Positions 1 through 8,520 of a stretch of 47,503 nt of DNA are shown in pieces. Positions within the stretch are counted from its first letter, which is position 1; each line of letters starts with the position of its first letter. The notes beneath the pieces were generated by a model that had not been told where the DNA came from, made no database searches, and saw only the letters and a list, made by a program, of their open reading frames with translations. The position numbers and the translations under genes were made by a program. This DNA is from a virus, in IMG/VR virus record IMGVR_UViG_3300030061_003397, positions 1 to 47,503 of that record. One strand, 5' to 3'.

Positions 1-1
1 T

Positions 2-787
2 GGAGCACTTGAATACGATGATGATGGAAATGTTGTTGGTGAAGTCAAGGGAAGTGCTAGAATGTTAGCTGGTATGATTAAACAAGTCAATCAGAATGTA
101 CAGAAAAAGTATAATATCGGAAAACCAAACTTTTTAACAGTTCCTAAAACACAAAACTTTGGTACAAAGAAAAGACAATACTTAAGTAGATTGAATAAAT
201 TACAGAAGGAATATGGTTTAAAGGATAACGACACATTGGGTAAGTATCACCAAAGTTATTGGGAAGAATTTATATTCAACGCGGCAAAACAATACGGATT
301 TAAAATACCGGCCACGAAATTAAAAAACTTGACTAAGAGATGGGCATTCTTTGATAAGTCCTATAAGATACCACAGATAAGAAAAGATTTTAAAGACCAA
401 CCAAAGTTTTTAGATTGGGTATTGACTACAGACAAACAAGACCAAGCAAGAATGGTCAAAGAAAATATGAAACCATTTGAAGTATTGTTTTTTGATGTTG
501 GAGCCGAAATAATGAAGAATGTAAGTGGTTGGTTGGCAGCATCACCTGATAAAGCAGTACAAGGTATCAAGAAAAGACTTGACGCCGCAATAAAAGATGT
601 GAGAAGTAAAAAAGATTTGAAAAAATTAAACAGATTAAAAATACAATTAGACCGATTAAATGCTATTGGTGGGTTAAACGCGATTGTACCAAGTGAAGGT
701 ATTGTTTTTAAATACAAGGGAAAGACATACAAATTTACTGGAGCATTCGCACCAATCAATCAAATTACTGGTCTAATGACATTTTAG
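2..787 (+). CDS. DUF6267-like nucleotidyltransferase/ligase-like protein, C-terminal part (5' end outside window)
   Basis: The reading frame is open to the left edge, so this is the C-terminal ~261 residues of a longer protein; the first Met at base 62 is probably internal. The end carries EGIVFKYKGKTYKFTG then AFAPINQI, which I recognise as the conserved tail of a marine-phage family (DUF6267-like) whose N-terminal half has a K-x-D-G motif reminiscent of DNA/RNA ligases and other nucleotidyltransferases. EGIVFKY would fit a ligase motif IV-like strand. Its middle part is Lys-rich and helical. The next gene follows after 9 bases with a GGAG site. The family assignment is from memory of conserved motifs, and no catalytic activity is proven. 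An N-terminal fragment of the same family lies downstream at 1399-1647. Confidence 0.6.
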   Translation, partial: GALEYDDDGNVVGEVKGSARMLAGMIKQVNQNVQKKYNIGKPNFLTVPKTQNFGTKKRQYLSRLNKLQKEYGLKDNDTLGKYHQSYWEEFIFNAAKQYGFKIPATKLKNLTKRWAFFDKSYKIPQIRKDFKDQPKFLDWVLTTDKQDQARMVKENMKPFEVLFFDVGAEIMKNVSGWLAASPDKAVQGIKKRLDAAIKDVRSKKDLKKLNRLKIQLDRLNAIGGLNAIVPSEGIVFKYKGKTYKFTGAFAPINQITGLMTF

Positions 788-796
788 GAGTAGGTT

Positions 797-1393
797 ATGA
801 GTGACAGTATATTATCATCAAATCATCGAGAACGAGCAAGACAGATAGACAATATTAGACGAGTGGCTCGTGGTGATAAAGTTGAGAAAAAGATTTATGT
901 TCAAATGGAAGATTTGGATGAAAAGAAAAAACGACAAGAACAGATTGTAAAAGAACGACAAGAAACATTAGATAGGACAGATGCTCTTAAAGGTGCAAGA
1001 ACACCTTGGTTCTGTCCTAAATGTAAAAAGACAATGAAGAGTCATTTAGACGATAAAATGTATAGATTGCATGACCATTGTTTTGATTGTCAAGTTAAGT
1101 TTGAGGCTAAATTAAGAGCAAATGGTACATATAAAGATTGGGAAAGAAAAAAAGTATTGAGTAATAAATTAGCTTGGATTAAAGACCAACGAAGTGGAGT
1201 AGAAGACTGGCGTAAAGAAGCATCTAAGCCGATTGAAGTTCATGACCAAGTTGGTGTAAAAGAATTAGAATTACAAACAGAAAAGTGGAGTCAAAACACA
1301 GAACAGGTAGAAAAAATGGCTGACGAGGCGTTAGCAGAATTTGATAAGATGGAACAAGAGACTCAAGAAGAACTCGAAACTATAGAGATTTAA
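797..1393 (+). CDS. Zinc-ribbon protein of unknown function
   Basis: A 198-residue, highly charged protein. Around residues 73-103 it has a four-cysteine cluster, FCPKCKK then about 22 residues then HCFDCQ, which should bind one zinc ion. The flanks are predicted long helices: an N-terminal Lys/Glu/Gln-rich segment and an acidic C-terminal tail with many Glu. An AGGAG site with ATG at 797 supports the start. Similar zinc-ribbon/coiled-coil proteins occur near terminase genes of marine T4-like phages. A role in nucleic-acid or assembly-complex binding is plausible but not shown. It sits between two pieces of the DUF6267-like family. Confidence 0.6.
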   Translation: MSDSILSSNHRERARQIDNIRRVARGDKVEKKIYVQMEDLDEKKKRQEQIVKERQETLDRTDALKGARTPWFCPKCKKTMKSHLDDKMYRLHDHCFDCQVKFEAKLRANGTYKDWERKKVLSNKLAWIKDQRSGVEDWRKEASKPIEVHDQVGVKELELQTEKWSQNTEQVEKMADEALAEFDKMEQETQEELETIEI

Positions 1394-1398
1394 TATTT

Positions 1399-1647
1399 AT
1401 GAATATGAAAAAGGATAAATTTAGTCCATTAACAAAAGAATGGTGGGATGACATGGTCAAAAGAGAACTACTCAATGAAGGCGGTGCTTATGGACATATG
1501 GCTCATCCATTTGATGATAAGGATTTAACATTCGGTGATTTGAAAAAGATTATTGAAAATGGACTTGGTGGAAAATTAAGTCGTGAGGATAATGTTACTG
1601 AAAAATTAGATGGTCAAAATTTAATGATAAGTTGGAGAGAAGACTAA
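1399..1647 (+). pseudogene. N-terminal fragment of a DUF6267-like (ligase-like) protein
   Basis: An 82-codon ORF whose residues 28-38 (GGAYGHMAHPF) and 65-74 (NVTEKLDGQN) match the start of the DUF6267-like family. The K-L-D-G at 69-72 is the presumed nucleotidyltransferase motif I. The frame stops eight residues after that motif, so the rest of the enzyme is missing. The matching C-terminal half is upstream at 2-787, separated by the zinc-ribbon gene. This could be a partial duplication, a remnant, or a free-standing small protein. Residues 23-28 (ELLNE then GG) also look like a prohead-protease cleavage site (L-x-E). There is no strong ribosome binding site; a second ATG is at 1405. The stop overlaps the next start (TAATG). 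Confidence 0.5.
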
Positions 1648-1928
1648 TGCCTATTACAATAGATGTAAGTATTGGAGATACCATATTGGGTGGTAAATTC
1701 AAAAATAAAAAAATTAAAGTAAAAGAGATTGGTAAAGATGAACATGGAATGCCAACAATTAACGGAAGAAAGGTTGTTAATTTTAGAATAAAAAAAGTTG
1801 AAGAAAAAGTCACTCGTGATAAAGACGATTTTGCAAAATACAAAAAACCAGATGATAGTGATTTTGACCAACCACATAAAACACGAAATGAATCACAATA
1901 CAAAAAAATGATGGAGATAATAGGATGA
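1647..1928 (+). CDS. Small conserved phage protein, unknown function
   Basis: A 93-residue protein starting at the ATG that overlaps the upstream stop codon (TAATG), so it is probably translationally coupled; an in-frame TTG at 1632 is a less likely start. The N-terminal half (ITIDVSIGDTILGGKFKNKK and on to NGRKVVNFRI) looks like a small beta barrel of the SH3-like kind. The C-terminal half is hydrophilic. I have the impression that similar short proteins occur in marine T4-like phages, but I cannot assign a function. The stop overlaps the next start (ATGA). Confidence 0.6.
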   Translation: MPITIDVSIGDTILGGKFKNKKIKVKEIGKDEHGMPTINGRKVVNFRIKKVEEKVTRDKDDFAKYKKPDDSDFDQPHKTRNESQYKKMMEIIG

Positions 1929-2197
1929 TTATTAACTGGATTAAATCACTTTTTCATAAAACACCTGATGAAATTGTTAAGTTGAAAGAAATAATAGAAA
2001 ATCAAAAACAAGAAAAAAAACAATTACAAAAAGATTTAGATAAATTGTTGGGTAGAAAAAGAATTAATAAAAAGGTCGTAGCAAACGCCAAAAGAAAACT
2101 TACAAGAACTAAGAATGAAATTAATAAGATGGTAGAAGTATTTGATAACGAAGATGTAGATGATGCAGTCAAATTCCTTCGTAAGTTTTCAAAATAG
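1925..2197 (+). CDS. Small coiled-coil protein, unknown
   Basis: A 90-residue, strongly basic and acidic protein with one long heptad-like helix (about residues 14-75; many Lys, Glu, Leu). The N-terminus (MIINWIKSLFHK) is a short amphipathic hydrophobic segment and could touch membrane or another protein. The start overlaps the stop of the preceding gene (ATGA), preceded by TAGGATG, so coupling is likely. It lies two genes before the large terminase, where some T4-like phages carry the small terminase gp16, but it is shorter than gp16 and shows no recognisable gp16 motif. Confidence 0.5.
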   Translation: MIINWIKSLFHKTPDEIVKLKEIIENQKQEKKQLQKDLDKLLGRKRINKKVVANAKRKLTRTKNEINKMVEVFDNEDVDDAVKFLRKFSK

Positions 2198-2230
2198 TAA
2201 TAATTATATACATATATATAGGAGAAAATA

Positions 2231-2500
2231 ATGGGAATAGTCGGTAGAACACCCCCAAGTGTAAGAGGTAATCTCGGTACTTACAATAACTCGACAACAG
2301 TGGCTTCAAGTACAACCGTAGCTTTTAGTGGTTCAAATGAAGGACGAGCATTTCTTGTAGGAAACGCAAGTAATGTTGTTATTCATTGCTCAAATGGTGG
2401 AACAATTGATGCTGATGGATTATTGGCAGGTACATTTTATCCGATTGGAGTTAAAAAGGTAGCAATCGGTGCTACTGGTGTAATATATGTCTTGAGATAA
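2231..2500 (+). CDS. Small beta-rich protein, possible virion component
   Basis: An 89-residue protein rich in Gly, Ser, Thr and Val with alternating hydrophobic strands (for example FLVGNASNVVIHCSNGGTI) and almost no charged residues. This composition is typical of small phage structural or decoration proteins. A good ribosome binding site (TAGGAG, 6 bases) precedes ATG 2231. Its stop codon directly abuts the ATG of the terminase gene. I do not recognise the family. A structural role is inferred from composition and position only. Confidence 0.5.
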   Translation: MGIVGRTPPSVRGNLGTYNNSTTVASSTTVAFSGSNEGRAFLVGNASNVVIHCSNGGTIDADGLLAGTFYPIGVKKVAIGATGVIYVLR

Positions 2501-4075
2501 ATGTCTGAAGCTAAAATCAAAGAGGTAATCAAACAAGAGTATTTAAAATGTGCAGTCGATCCTGTGTATTTCTTAAAGAAGTATGCAGTGATTCAACATC
2601 CACTCAAAGGTAAAGTTCCTTTTGCTCTATATCCATTTCAAGAGGCTTCCCTTAAAGATTTTAAAGAAAATAATTATAATGTCATCTTAAAGGCTCGTCA
2701 GTTAGGTATATCCACATTAACTGCAGGATATGCATTATGGATGATGACATTTCAAACAGATAAAAATATATTGGTAATTGCTACCAAACAAGATACCGCT
2801 AAAAATTTAGTTACGAAAATTCGAGTGATGCACGCAAACCTACCGAGTTGGGTAAGGTCAAAGTGTGTTGAGGATAATAAATTATCACTTAGATATTCAA
2901 ATGGTTCTCAAGTAAAGGCGATATCAAGTACCGAAGACGCAGGTCGTTCAGAGGCACTATCCTTACTCGTAATCGATGAGGCAGCATTCATCGACAAGAT
3001 TGATACAATATGGACTGCTGCACAAAGTACACTATCTACTGGTGGACAATGTATTGCACTATCTACTCCTAATGGTGTGGGTAATTGGTTTCATAGAACT
3101 TGGGTAGGGGCAGAAGAAGGAAGTAACGATTGGAATATGATTAAACTTCATTGGACTGTTCATCCTGATAGAAAACAAGAGTGGAGAGATGAACAAGATA
3201 AGTTGTTAGGACCATCTGAAGCTGCACAAGAATGTGATTGTGACTTCATCACTTCAGGTCAAGGTGTGGTTGACCCAAGAATTTTAGAAGAGTATAAGAT
3301 TAAACACATAGAAGAACCATTAGAGAAGAGAGGATTTGATAGTAATCTGTGGGTTTGGAAATCTCCGAATTATACTAAAGATTATGTTTTAGCGGCTGAT
3401 GTTGCTCGAGGAGATGGAAAAGATTTTTCTGCATTTCATGTGATAGATGTAGATAGTATGGAACAAGTGGCAGAATATAAAGGTAAGATTTCAACCAAAG
3501 ATTTTGGTAACTTGTGTATGAATGTAGCTCAAGAATATAACAATGCATTATTGGTTATTGAGAACTCAAGTATTGGTTGGGCAGCCATTCAACAAGTGAT
3601 AGATAGACAATATGATAATTTATTCTATACCTCAAAAGATTTACAATATGTAGATGTAGCAAGGCAAGTAACAAATAGATATAGAAATTCAGATAGACAA
3701 ATGGTACCTGGCTTTAGTACTACATCTAAAACGAGACCTTTAGTTATTGCTAAATTAGAAGAATATTTTAGGGAAAAGTCAGTAATAGCTAAATCTTCAC
3801 GATTAATAGATGAGTTGTTTGTATTTATATATAACAACAATAGGGCCGAGGCGATGCAAGGATATAATGATGACCTTATCATGAGTTTAGCTATCGGACT
3901 ATGGGTACGAGATACAGCCCTCCGACTTAGAGCCGAAGGTATGGCTTTGCAAAAAGATGTATTAAATAGAATGATAGACTATGAAGCAGTCTACATACCA
4001 AGTGAAAATAAAAAAGAAGGTTGGACAATGGATGTTGGTGATAAAAAAGAAGACCTAACTTGGTTAATAAAGTAA
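2501..4075 (+). CDS. 17: Terminase large subunit (gp17-like)
   Basis: This 524-residue protein is the packaging motor ATPase and nuclease that cuts concatemeric DNA and pumps it through the portal. The Walker A-like segment is KARQLGIST (residues 64-72), Walker B with catalytic Glu is LLVIDE (155-160), and the coupling motif is ALSTPNG (186-192). The RNase H-like nuclease has AADVARGDGKDFS (298-310, Asp300), VIENSSIG (352-359, Glu354) and NDDLIMSLAIG (456-466). Gene order terminase then portal, length and motifs agree with T4 gp17. The start abuts the upstream stop with only a weak GAG as ribosome binding site. No small terminase is recognised in the window. Confidence 0.97.
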   Translation: MSEAKIKEVIKQEYLKCAVDPVYFLKKYAVIQHPLKGKVPFALYPFQEASLKDFKENNYNVILKARQLGISTLTAGYALWMMTFQTDKNILVIATKQDTAKNLVTKIRVMHANLPSWVRSKCVEDNKLSLRYSNGSQVKAISSTEDAGRSEALSLLVIDEAAFIDKIDTIWTAAQSTLSTGGQCIALSTPNGVGNWFHRTWVGAEEGSNDWNMIKLHWTVHPDRKQEWRDEQDKLLGPSEAAQECDCDFITSGQGVVDPRILEEYKIKHIEEPLEKRGFDSNLWVWKSPNYTKDYVLAADVARGDGKDFSAFHVIDVDSMEQVAEYKGKISTKDFGNLCMNVAQEYNNALLVIENSSIGWAAIQQVIDRQYDNLFYTSKDLQYVDVARQVTNRYRNSDRQMVPGFSTTSKTRPLVIAKLEEYFREKSVIAKSSRLIDELFVFIYNNNRAEAMQGYNDDLIMSLAIGLWVRDTALRLRAEGMALQKDVLNRMIDYEAVYIPSENKKEGWTMDVGDKKEDLTWLIK

Positions 4076-4084
4076 GAGGATAAA

Positions 4085-5923
4085 ATGGCCGAATCAAAAT
4101 TAAGAGCAAGATTAAAAAGATTATTTTCCACAAATGTAATCGTAAGACATGCAGGTGGAAGAAAATTAAAGATTGCAGATACAAATAGATTACAACAGGT
4201 GTCTAAAGATAATCTTGTAGATAGATATTCAAGATTATATAGTAATTTAGCAACTGGTGGATATGGTAAATCTCAACAGATTACATTTCAATCTCAAAAA
4301 ATAGGATTGTTTAGAGATTATGAAGAAATGGATAACGACGCCATTATTTCAAGTGCTCTCGATATTTACGCTGATGAATCAACCATGAGGTCAGAATATG
4401 GAGAAGTATTGACAATTCAATCTGATAATGAAAATATTTATGATATTTTACATAATTTATATTACGATATATTGAATGTCGAGTTCAACCTATGGCCTTG
4501 GGTTCGTAATTTATGTAAGTATGGTGATTTTTACTTGTATTTAGATATTAAAGATAAGTATGGTATTACAAATGTGGTTCCCCTTTCTACATATGATGTA
4601 ACAAGAATAGAAGGTCAAGACCCCTCAGAACCTTACATGGTAAATTTTCATGTACAAGATGCTGATAATAGACATTCTAATCAGAGAAGTGAAAAAGAAT
4701 TTCAAAATTATGAAGTAGCACATTTTAGATTATTGAGTGATTCAAACTTTTTACCTTATGGTAAGGGTATGATTGAAGGAGCCCGTAAGATTTGGAAACA
4801 ATTATCTCTTATGGAAGATGCCATGTTAATACATCGTATTATGAGAGCACCTGAAAAGAGAGTGTTTAAGATTGATATTGGAAACATACCACCAGCAGAA
4901 GTTGAAAACTTTATGCAAAAGATAATCAACAAAATGAAAAAGGCTCCAGTTATGGATCAAGATGGTGATTACAACTTAAGGTATAATATACAGAATTTAA
5001 CAGAAGATTTTTTCCTACCTGTTCGTGGTGGAGATAGTGGTACTCAGATAGAAGGACTGCCAGGTTTAACCTATGAGGCTACGGATGATATTGAATATTT
5101 GAGAAACAAGTTAATGGCAGCATTAAAAGTTCCCAAAGCATTCTTAGGATATGAAGAATCACTTGGAAGTAAAGCAACATTAGCAGCTGAAGATGTAAGA
5201 TTTGCTAGAACGATTGAAAGAATACAGAGAATTCTTATTTCTGAGTTAACAAAAATTGGTATTGTACACCTTTATTCACAAGGATATACAGATGAAGACT
5301 TGGTCAATTTTGAACTAAACCTTACAAATCCATCAAAAATATATGAAGAAGAAAAAATTGAATTGTGGAATTCAAAACAATCTCTTGGACAATCCATGAT
5401 TGATTCTAAAATGGCATCTACTGAATGGGTATATGATAATGTATTCAAATTTACTGAAGAACAAAAGAAAAAAATGAGATTAGAATTAATAGCAGACCAA
5501 AAACGAAAGTTTAGATGGGATCAGATAGAACAAGAAGGGAATGACCCAGTACAAAGTGGTCAGGCCATGGGAACACAAGGAGCCATGATGGGTGGAACGG
5601 ATGACATGGGTGATATAGGTGGTGATGTTCCTCCTGAAGGTGGGGATGGAGAAGAACCAAACATTGGTAGAACTGGTAAAGAAATCGGTGGAAGACCAAA
5701 AGAAGGTGGAAAGTACGGAAAAGATAGTGGAGCTCGTGGTAGAGACCCATTAGGAAGTCATGATAGGAGAAAGCAGTATGGAATAGCACTCTCACATTAT
5801 GACGCCATGAAAAAAGATTTAAAAAAACTAAGTAGAAACGATAGAAAACTTTTAGAAGAGACGATGGATGTTGAAAAAGAATATTCAGATGATGTTAATT
5901 CTTTAAATGATGATTCTAAATAA
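4085..5923 (+). CDS. 20: Portal protein (gp20-like)
   Basis: A 612-residue protein. It forms the dodecameric ring at the packaging vertex, initiates prohead assembly and docks the terminase. Recognisable T4-type portal stretches include YADESTMRSEYGEVLTI near residue 100, LIHRIMRAPEKRVFKIDIGN near 260-280, the segment with LPVRGGDSGTQIEGLPG near 313-329, and LKVPKAFLGYEESLGSKATL near 348-367. The last ~110 residues after about 485 are a low-complexity Gly/Met/Asp-rich linker followed by a charged helix, which T4 gp20 lacks in this form. AGAGGATAAAATG gives a good start just after the terminase stop. Confidence 0.95.
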   Translation: MAESKLRARLKRLFSTNVIVRHAGGRKLKIADTNRLQQVSKDNLVDRYSRLYSNLATGGYGKSQQITFQSQKIGLFRDYEEMDNDAIISSALDIYADESTMRSEYGEVLTIQSDNENIYDILHNLYYDILNVEFNLWPWVRNLCKYGDFYLYLDIKDKYGITNVVPLSTYDVTRIEGQDPSEPYMVNFHVQDADNRHSNQRSEKEFQNYEVAHFRLLSDSNFLPYGKGMIEGARKIWKQLSLMEDAMLIHRIMRAPEKRVFKIDIGNIPPAEVENFMQKIINKMKKAPVMDQDGDYNLRYNIQNLTEDFFLPVRGGDSGTQIEGLPGLTYEATDDIEYLRNKLMAALKVPKAFLGYEESLGSKATLAAEDVRFARTIERIQRILISELTKIGIVHLYSQGYTDEDLVNFELNLTNPSKIYEEEKIELWNSKQSLGQSMIDSKMASTEWVYDNVFKFTEEQKKKMRLELIADQKRKFRWDQIEQEGNDPVQSGQAMGTQGAMMGGTDDMGDIGGDVPPEGGDGEEPNIGRTGKEIGGRPKEGGKYGKDSGARGRDPLGSHDRRKQYGIALSHYDAMKKDLKKLSRNDRKLLEETMDVEKEYSDDVNSLNDDSK

Positions 5924-5942
5924 CGAATTATTAGAAGTTTTT

Positions 5943-5950
5943 ATATTTAT
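5943..5950 (+). promoter_or_regulatory. Candidate late promoter element ATATTTAT
   Basis: ATATTTAT followed by ATAAGAGAT lies in the 62-base gap after the portal gene, 35 bases before the next ATG. The same 8-mer recurs in most of the larger intergenic gaps (13534, 17835, 22217, 27530, 30491, 30911, 33565, 35214). The core resembles, but is inverted relative to, the T4 late promoter TATAAATA. Promoter function is inferred from recurrence only. Confidence 0.4.
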
Positions 5951-5985
5951 ATAAGAGATATTATACAGAGAATTGGAGTATATAC

Positions 5986-6858
5986 ATGAGTAAACGAGCT
6001 AAACACTCGAAAATTAAGAATACAGGTATTCTTTTCGAGTTGTTATCAAGACAAATTACACAAGACATCATAAGTGATGACACCAAAAGTAAATCAATTG
6101 ATTTGCTCAAGAAGTATTTTAACGAAAAAACTGAAATTGGAAGGGAAAATCAACTCTATCAAATTTTAGTAAAAACAAATTATAACTCTACTGCTAAAGC
6201 ACAGAGACTAATTGAGGCTGTTTTAAAGTCTCGTTCTAAGATAAACAGTAAAAAAATCAAAAACGAAAAATATAATTTGATAAAGTCTATAAGTGAAACT
6301 TACAAGACCGAAGATTTTTTCCGTTCTCGTATACCAAATTATAAAGTTCATGCTTCAATTTACAAATTATTCCTATCAGAATCAATCGAATCTCTTAATC
6401 CATTAGATGAAGTGGATAGTAATTTTACTATTATAGAACACATTACTGGTAAAAAGATGTCAACGGGCATCAAGAAAGATAATGAAGTCATAAAAGAATT
6501 TAAAGGTCAAGATAAAGACCTTAGATTATTATCATATCAACTAATGGTTGATAATTTTAATAAAAAATATAAAACTCTGAATACTCCACAAAAAAATCTC
6601 TTAAAAGAATATATAAATAATATCTCTAACACCAATTCTCTAAGAGAGTTTGTCAATGATGAAGTAAAAACAATACAAGATTCCTTAAATTCACATCTAC
6701 CAAAAATTGATGATGATATAACGAGAATAAAACTCCAAGAGGCAATCAATCAAATGAATAACCTTACCAAAGGTAGTATCGTCAAGGACAAACAAGTTAT
6801 TTCTCTAATGAGGTATTACGAACTCATTAAGGAGCTTGACAATGTCCGCTCAAAGTAA
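5986..6858 (+). CDS. Conserved helical protein between portal and protease genes, unknown
   Basis: A 290-residue, mostly helical, Lys/Asn/Ser-rich protein. It lies where T4 carries the small prohead core genes 67 and 68, between gp20 and gp21, but is much longer and I see no gp67/gp68 motif. The N-terminal block (HSKIKNTGILFELLSRQITQ) is the part I find familiar from marine T4-like phages, where such proteins are labelled hypothetical. TTGGAG eight bases before the ATG supports the start. The end overlaps the next gene by 17 bases. A prohead or core function is inferred from position. Confidence 0.55.
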   Translation: MSKRAKHSKIKNTGILFELLSRQITQDIISDDTKSKSIDLLKKYFNEKTEIGRENQLYQILVKTNYNSTAKAQRLIEAVLKSRSKINSKKIKNEKYNLIKSISETYKTEDFFRSRIPNYKVHASIYKLFLSESIESLNPLDEVDSNFTIIEHITGKKMSTGIKKDNEVIKEFKGQDKDLRLLSYQLMVDNFNKKYKTLNTPQKNLLKEYINNISNTNSLREFVNDEVKTIQDSLNSHLPKIDDDITRIKLQEAINQMNNLTKGSIVKDKQVISLMRYYELIKELDNVRSK

Positions 6859-7315
6859 ACTCGAAGAGTTTATAAGAAGGCTCATTCAACAAGAGTTAGA
6901 TGAGGCAACTTCTACTGCATCAGTAGGTAACGATTCTTATAAAACACCCTTCGCATTCTCAGATAAAAGAAAAAAAGGTAAAAAGAAAAAGAAAGCTGGA
7001 TATGATGGTGGACATACAAATCCCACCGTATCCACCGACAATTTTCATGCCAACGACCCAAAGTTGAGAAAAGAAGGTAAATATCATGATTTTCGTAATG
7101 ACGACTCATTGACAGCAAAACAAAAAATTGGAATGGCAATGAGAGAATCTCGTGATAGTTTGAAAAATTTAGAAAAGACAATCGATATGAATTTAAGATT
7201 AAAGAATGAATTAAATGTTGATTCAAGGGATTATTGGAAAAACACACATAAAGCACTCAAAAAAATTAGTGAGAGGTTAGTAAAGTTAGCAGGTAAGGTC
7301 GGTCAACTAAGATAG
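6842..7315 (+). CDS. Putative internal head protein with GYxTPxAF-type motif
   Basis: A 158-residue basic protein. AAGGAG at 6829-6834 sits 7 bases before ATG 6842, better than the in-frame TTG at 6836. The N-terminal helix (SKLEEFIRRLIQQELDEA) ends in LDE21-A22, a good match to the L/I-x-E cleavage rule of T4-type prohead protease. Right after it comes TASV then SYKTPFAF (32-39); a similar DEAxxTAxV and GYQTPLAF pair occurs in the protein at 12841. A Lys run (KRKKGKKKKKAGY) follows and the C-terminus is a long helix. I infer a head-interior, DNA-contacting protein processed by gp21. No enzymatic motif is seen. Confidence 0.55.
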   Translation: MSAQSKLEEFIRRLIQQELDEATSTASVGNDSYKTPFAFSDKRKKGKKKKKAGYDGGHTNPTVSTDNFHANDPKLRKEGKYHDFRNDDSLTAKQKIGMAMRESRDSLKNLEKTIDMNLRLKNELNVDSRDYWKNTHKALKKISERLVKLAGKVGQLR

Positions 7316-7319
7316 TCCC

Positions 7320-7505
7320 ATGTCGTTTGAAGAAAACAAAAAGTCTTATATGGACTCTTTGTATGGAATTTCCACCTTGTTGAAAAGATGGCATACAGAG
7401 ATACATAAAAAAGATGTAACAAAGAATTACTTAATTAATCGCCTTGATAATTGGATTAGGAAACTCCAAGAATTAAGGCATGAAATAATGATGAGGAAAA
7501 GTTGA
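7320..7505 (+). CDS. Small helical protein, unknown
   Basis: A 61-residue basic, helical protein with Trp at residues 24 and 45 and a C-terminal RKLQELRHEIMMRKS helix. It starts 4 bases after the preceding stop and its TGA overlaps the ATG of the protease gene (TGATG), so it is within one tightly coupled translational unit. Position next to gp21 matches small prohead core proteins, but no family is recognised. Confidence 0.5.
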   Translation: MSFEENKKSYMDSLYGISTLLKRWHTEIHKKDVTKNYLINRLDNWIRKLQELRHEIMMRKS

Positions 7506-8116
7506 TGAAAGACTTAATAGTAGATTACATACCATTCGAAATTTCACCTGAACAGATAAACGAATCCATTTCACAAAATGGTGGTAAGTTAATAGTTCAT
7601 GGTGTACTACAAAGGGCTAACGCAAAAAACCAAAATGGTCGTGTGTATCCTCGTGAAATTTTAGAAAGAGAAAGTCAAAAGTACACAAAAGAATTTGTTG
7701 TACAAAAAAGGGCTTTAGGTGAGTTAGACCATCCTGATAGTTCTGTAGTAAATTTACAGAATGTATCCCACAATGTTACGGAAATGAATTGGGAAGGTAA
7801 TAACTTGGTTGGAACCGTTGAAGTTTTGGGAACACCAAGTGGTAATATATTGAAAGAATTATTTAAGGCTGGAATCAAACTTGGTATTAGTTCTCGTGGT
7901 ATGGGTTCCGTTGAACCTATGCAAGAAGGTGATGGACAACAAGTAGGACAAGACTTTGAATTAATTGCATTTGATTTTGTATCAAATCCTTCAACACACG
8001 GAGCTTTCTTATACCCTATGAAAGAAAGTGTTGGAAATGAAATACCAACAGGTAGAACTTGTGGTGAATATTGTAAAGTTGAAAGTATCATAAACGACAT
8101 AATCAGAGAGGGCTAA
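7505..8116 (+). CDS. 21: Prohead core maturation protease (gp21-like)
   Basis: This protease degrades the scaffold and trims capsid and internal proteins in the prohead before DNA packaging. The 203-residue protein carries RVYPREIL (46-53), GELDHPD with His76 (72-78), GISSRGMGS with candidate nucleophile Ser129/130 (127-135), and FDFVSNPSTHGAFLYPM near 155-171, as in the T4 gp21/S78-like family. Near its N-terminus is QINE20-S21, a possible self-cleavage site of the I-x-E type. I chose ATG 7505, overlapping the upstream stop, over the in-frame TTG at 7502. It is surrounded by proteins bearing possible gp21 cleavage sites. Confidence 0.93.
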   Translation: MKDLIVDYIPFEISPEQINESISQNGGKLIVHGVLQRANAKNQNGRVYPREILERESQKYTKEFVVQKRALGELDHPDSSVVNLQNVSHNVTEMNWEGNNLVGTVEVLGTPSGNILKELFKAGIKLGISSRGMGSVEPMQEGDGQQVGQDFELIAFDFVSNPSTHGAFLYPMKESVGNEIPTGRTCGEYCKVESIINDIIREG

Positions 8117-8520
8117 TGAAAAAATTAAAAGATTTAATAAAGGAAAGTAAGTATCTCGAAAGAGAATTTGGTGATGCATTACCCACATTAGATAGTGTGA
8201 TGAAACAACACCAAGATTCTAAAGAACCTATCAAAGAAATTTCAATACCTCAGTTTAAAAAATCAGATGATGTATCCTATTATTATAGAGATTGGGGAAA
8301 AATATTTGACAAGTTAGAGAGATTTGATGATTACGGCCCAAGAGAATCTGATATGTATGATTGGAATGATAGAAGTCTTTATGATAATGTAACGAAAGAA
8401 TTTCACTCACATATGGAAAAAATAGGAAAGAAACTCAATTCTGCAGTAAAGGACATGGAGAATTCTTATAAAGTATGGGATAAAATTTTAAAGAAATATC
8501 GTAGTAAAGACAGAACTTAA
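8116..8520 (+). CDS. Putative capsid-targeted internal protein with ~41-residue leader
   Basis: A 134-residue protein directly after gp21 (TAATG overlap). The N-terminus MKKLKDLIKE10-S11 has the form of a capsid-targeting sequence ending in an I-x-E site. Residues 18-33 (FGDALPTLDSVMKQHQ) match FGEPLPTLEDTMKAHQ in the protein at 12316, and both leaders end in a second site, here PIKE41-I42. The C-terminal domain differs: it is acidic/aromatic and helical (KSDDVSYYYRDWGKIFDKLE), with no known motif. I infer targeting into the prohead and removal of the leader by gp21, leaving a 93-residue mature protein. Confidence 0.55.
   Translation: MKKLKDLIKESKYLEREFGDALPTLDSVMKQHQDSKEPIKEISIPQFKKSDDVSYYYRDWGKIFDKLERFDDYGPRESDMYDWNDRSLYDNVTKEFHSHMEKIGKKLNSAVKDMENSYKVWDKILKKYRSKDRT

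Noticed and set aside
1925-2500. Either small ORF before the terminase as gp16 (small terminase)
   Set aside because: Neither has the size (about 160 residues in T4) or the helix-turn/coiled-coil plan of gp16; the second is beta-rich.
5986-6060. Helical protein at 5986 as a leader-bearing cargo protein
   Set aside because: Its N-terminus (MSKRAKHSKIKNTGILFELL) lacks the L-K-x-L-L-x-E pattern and any L/I-x-E site near residue 10.
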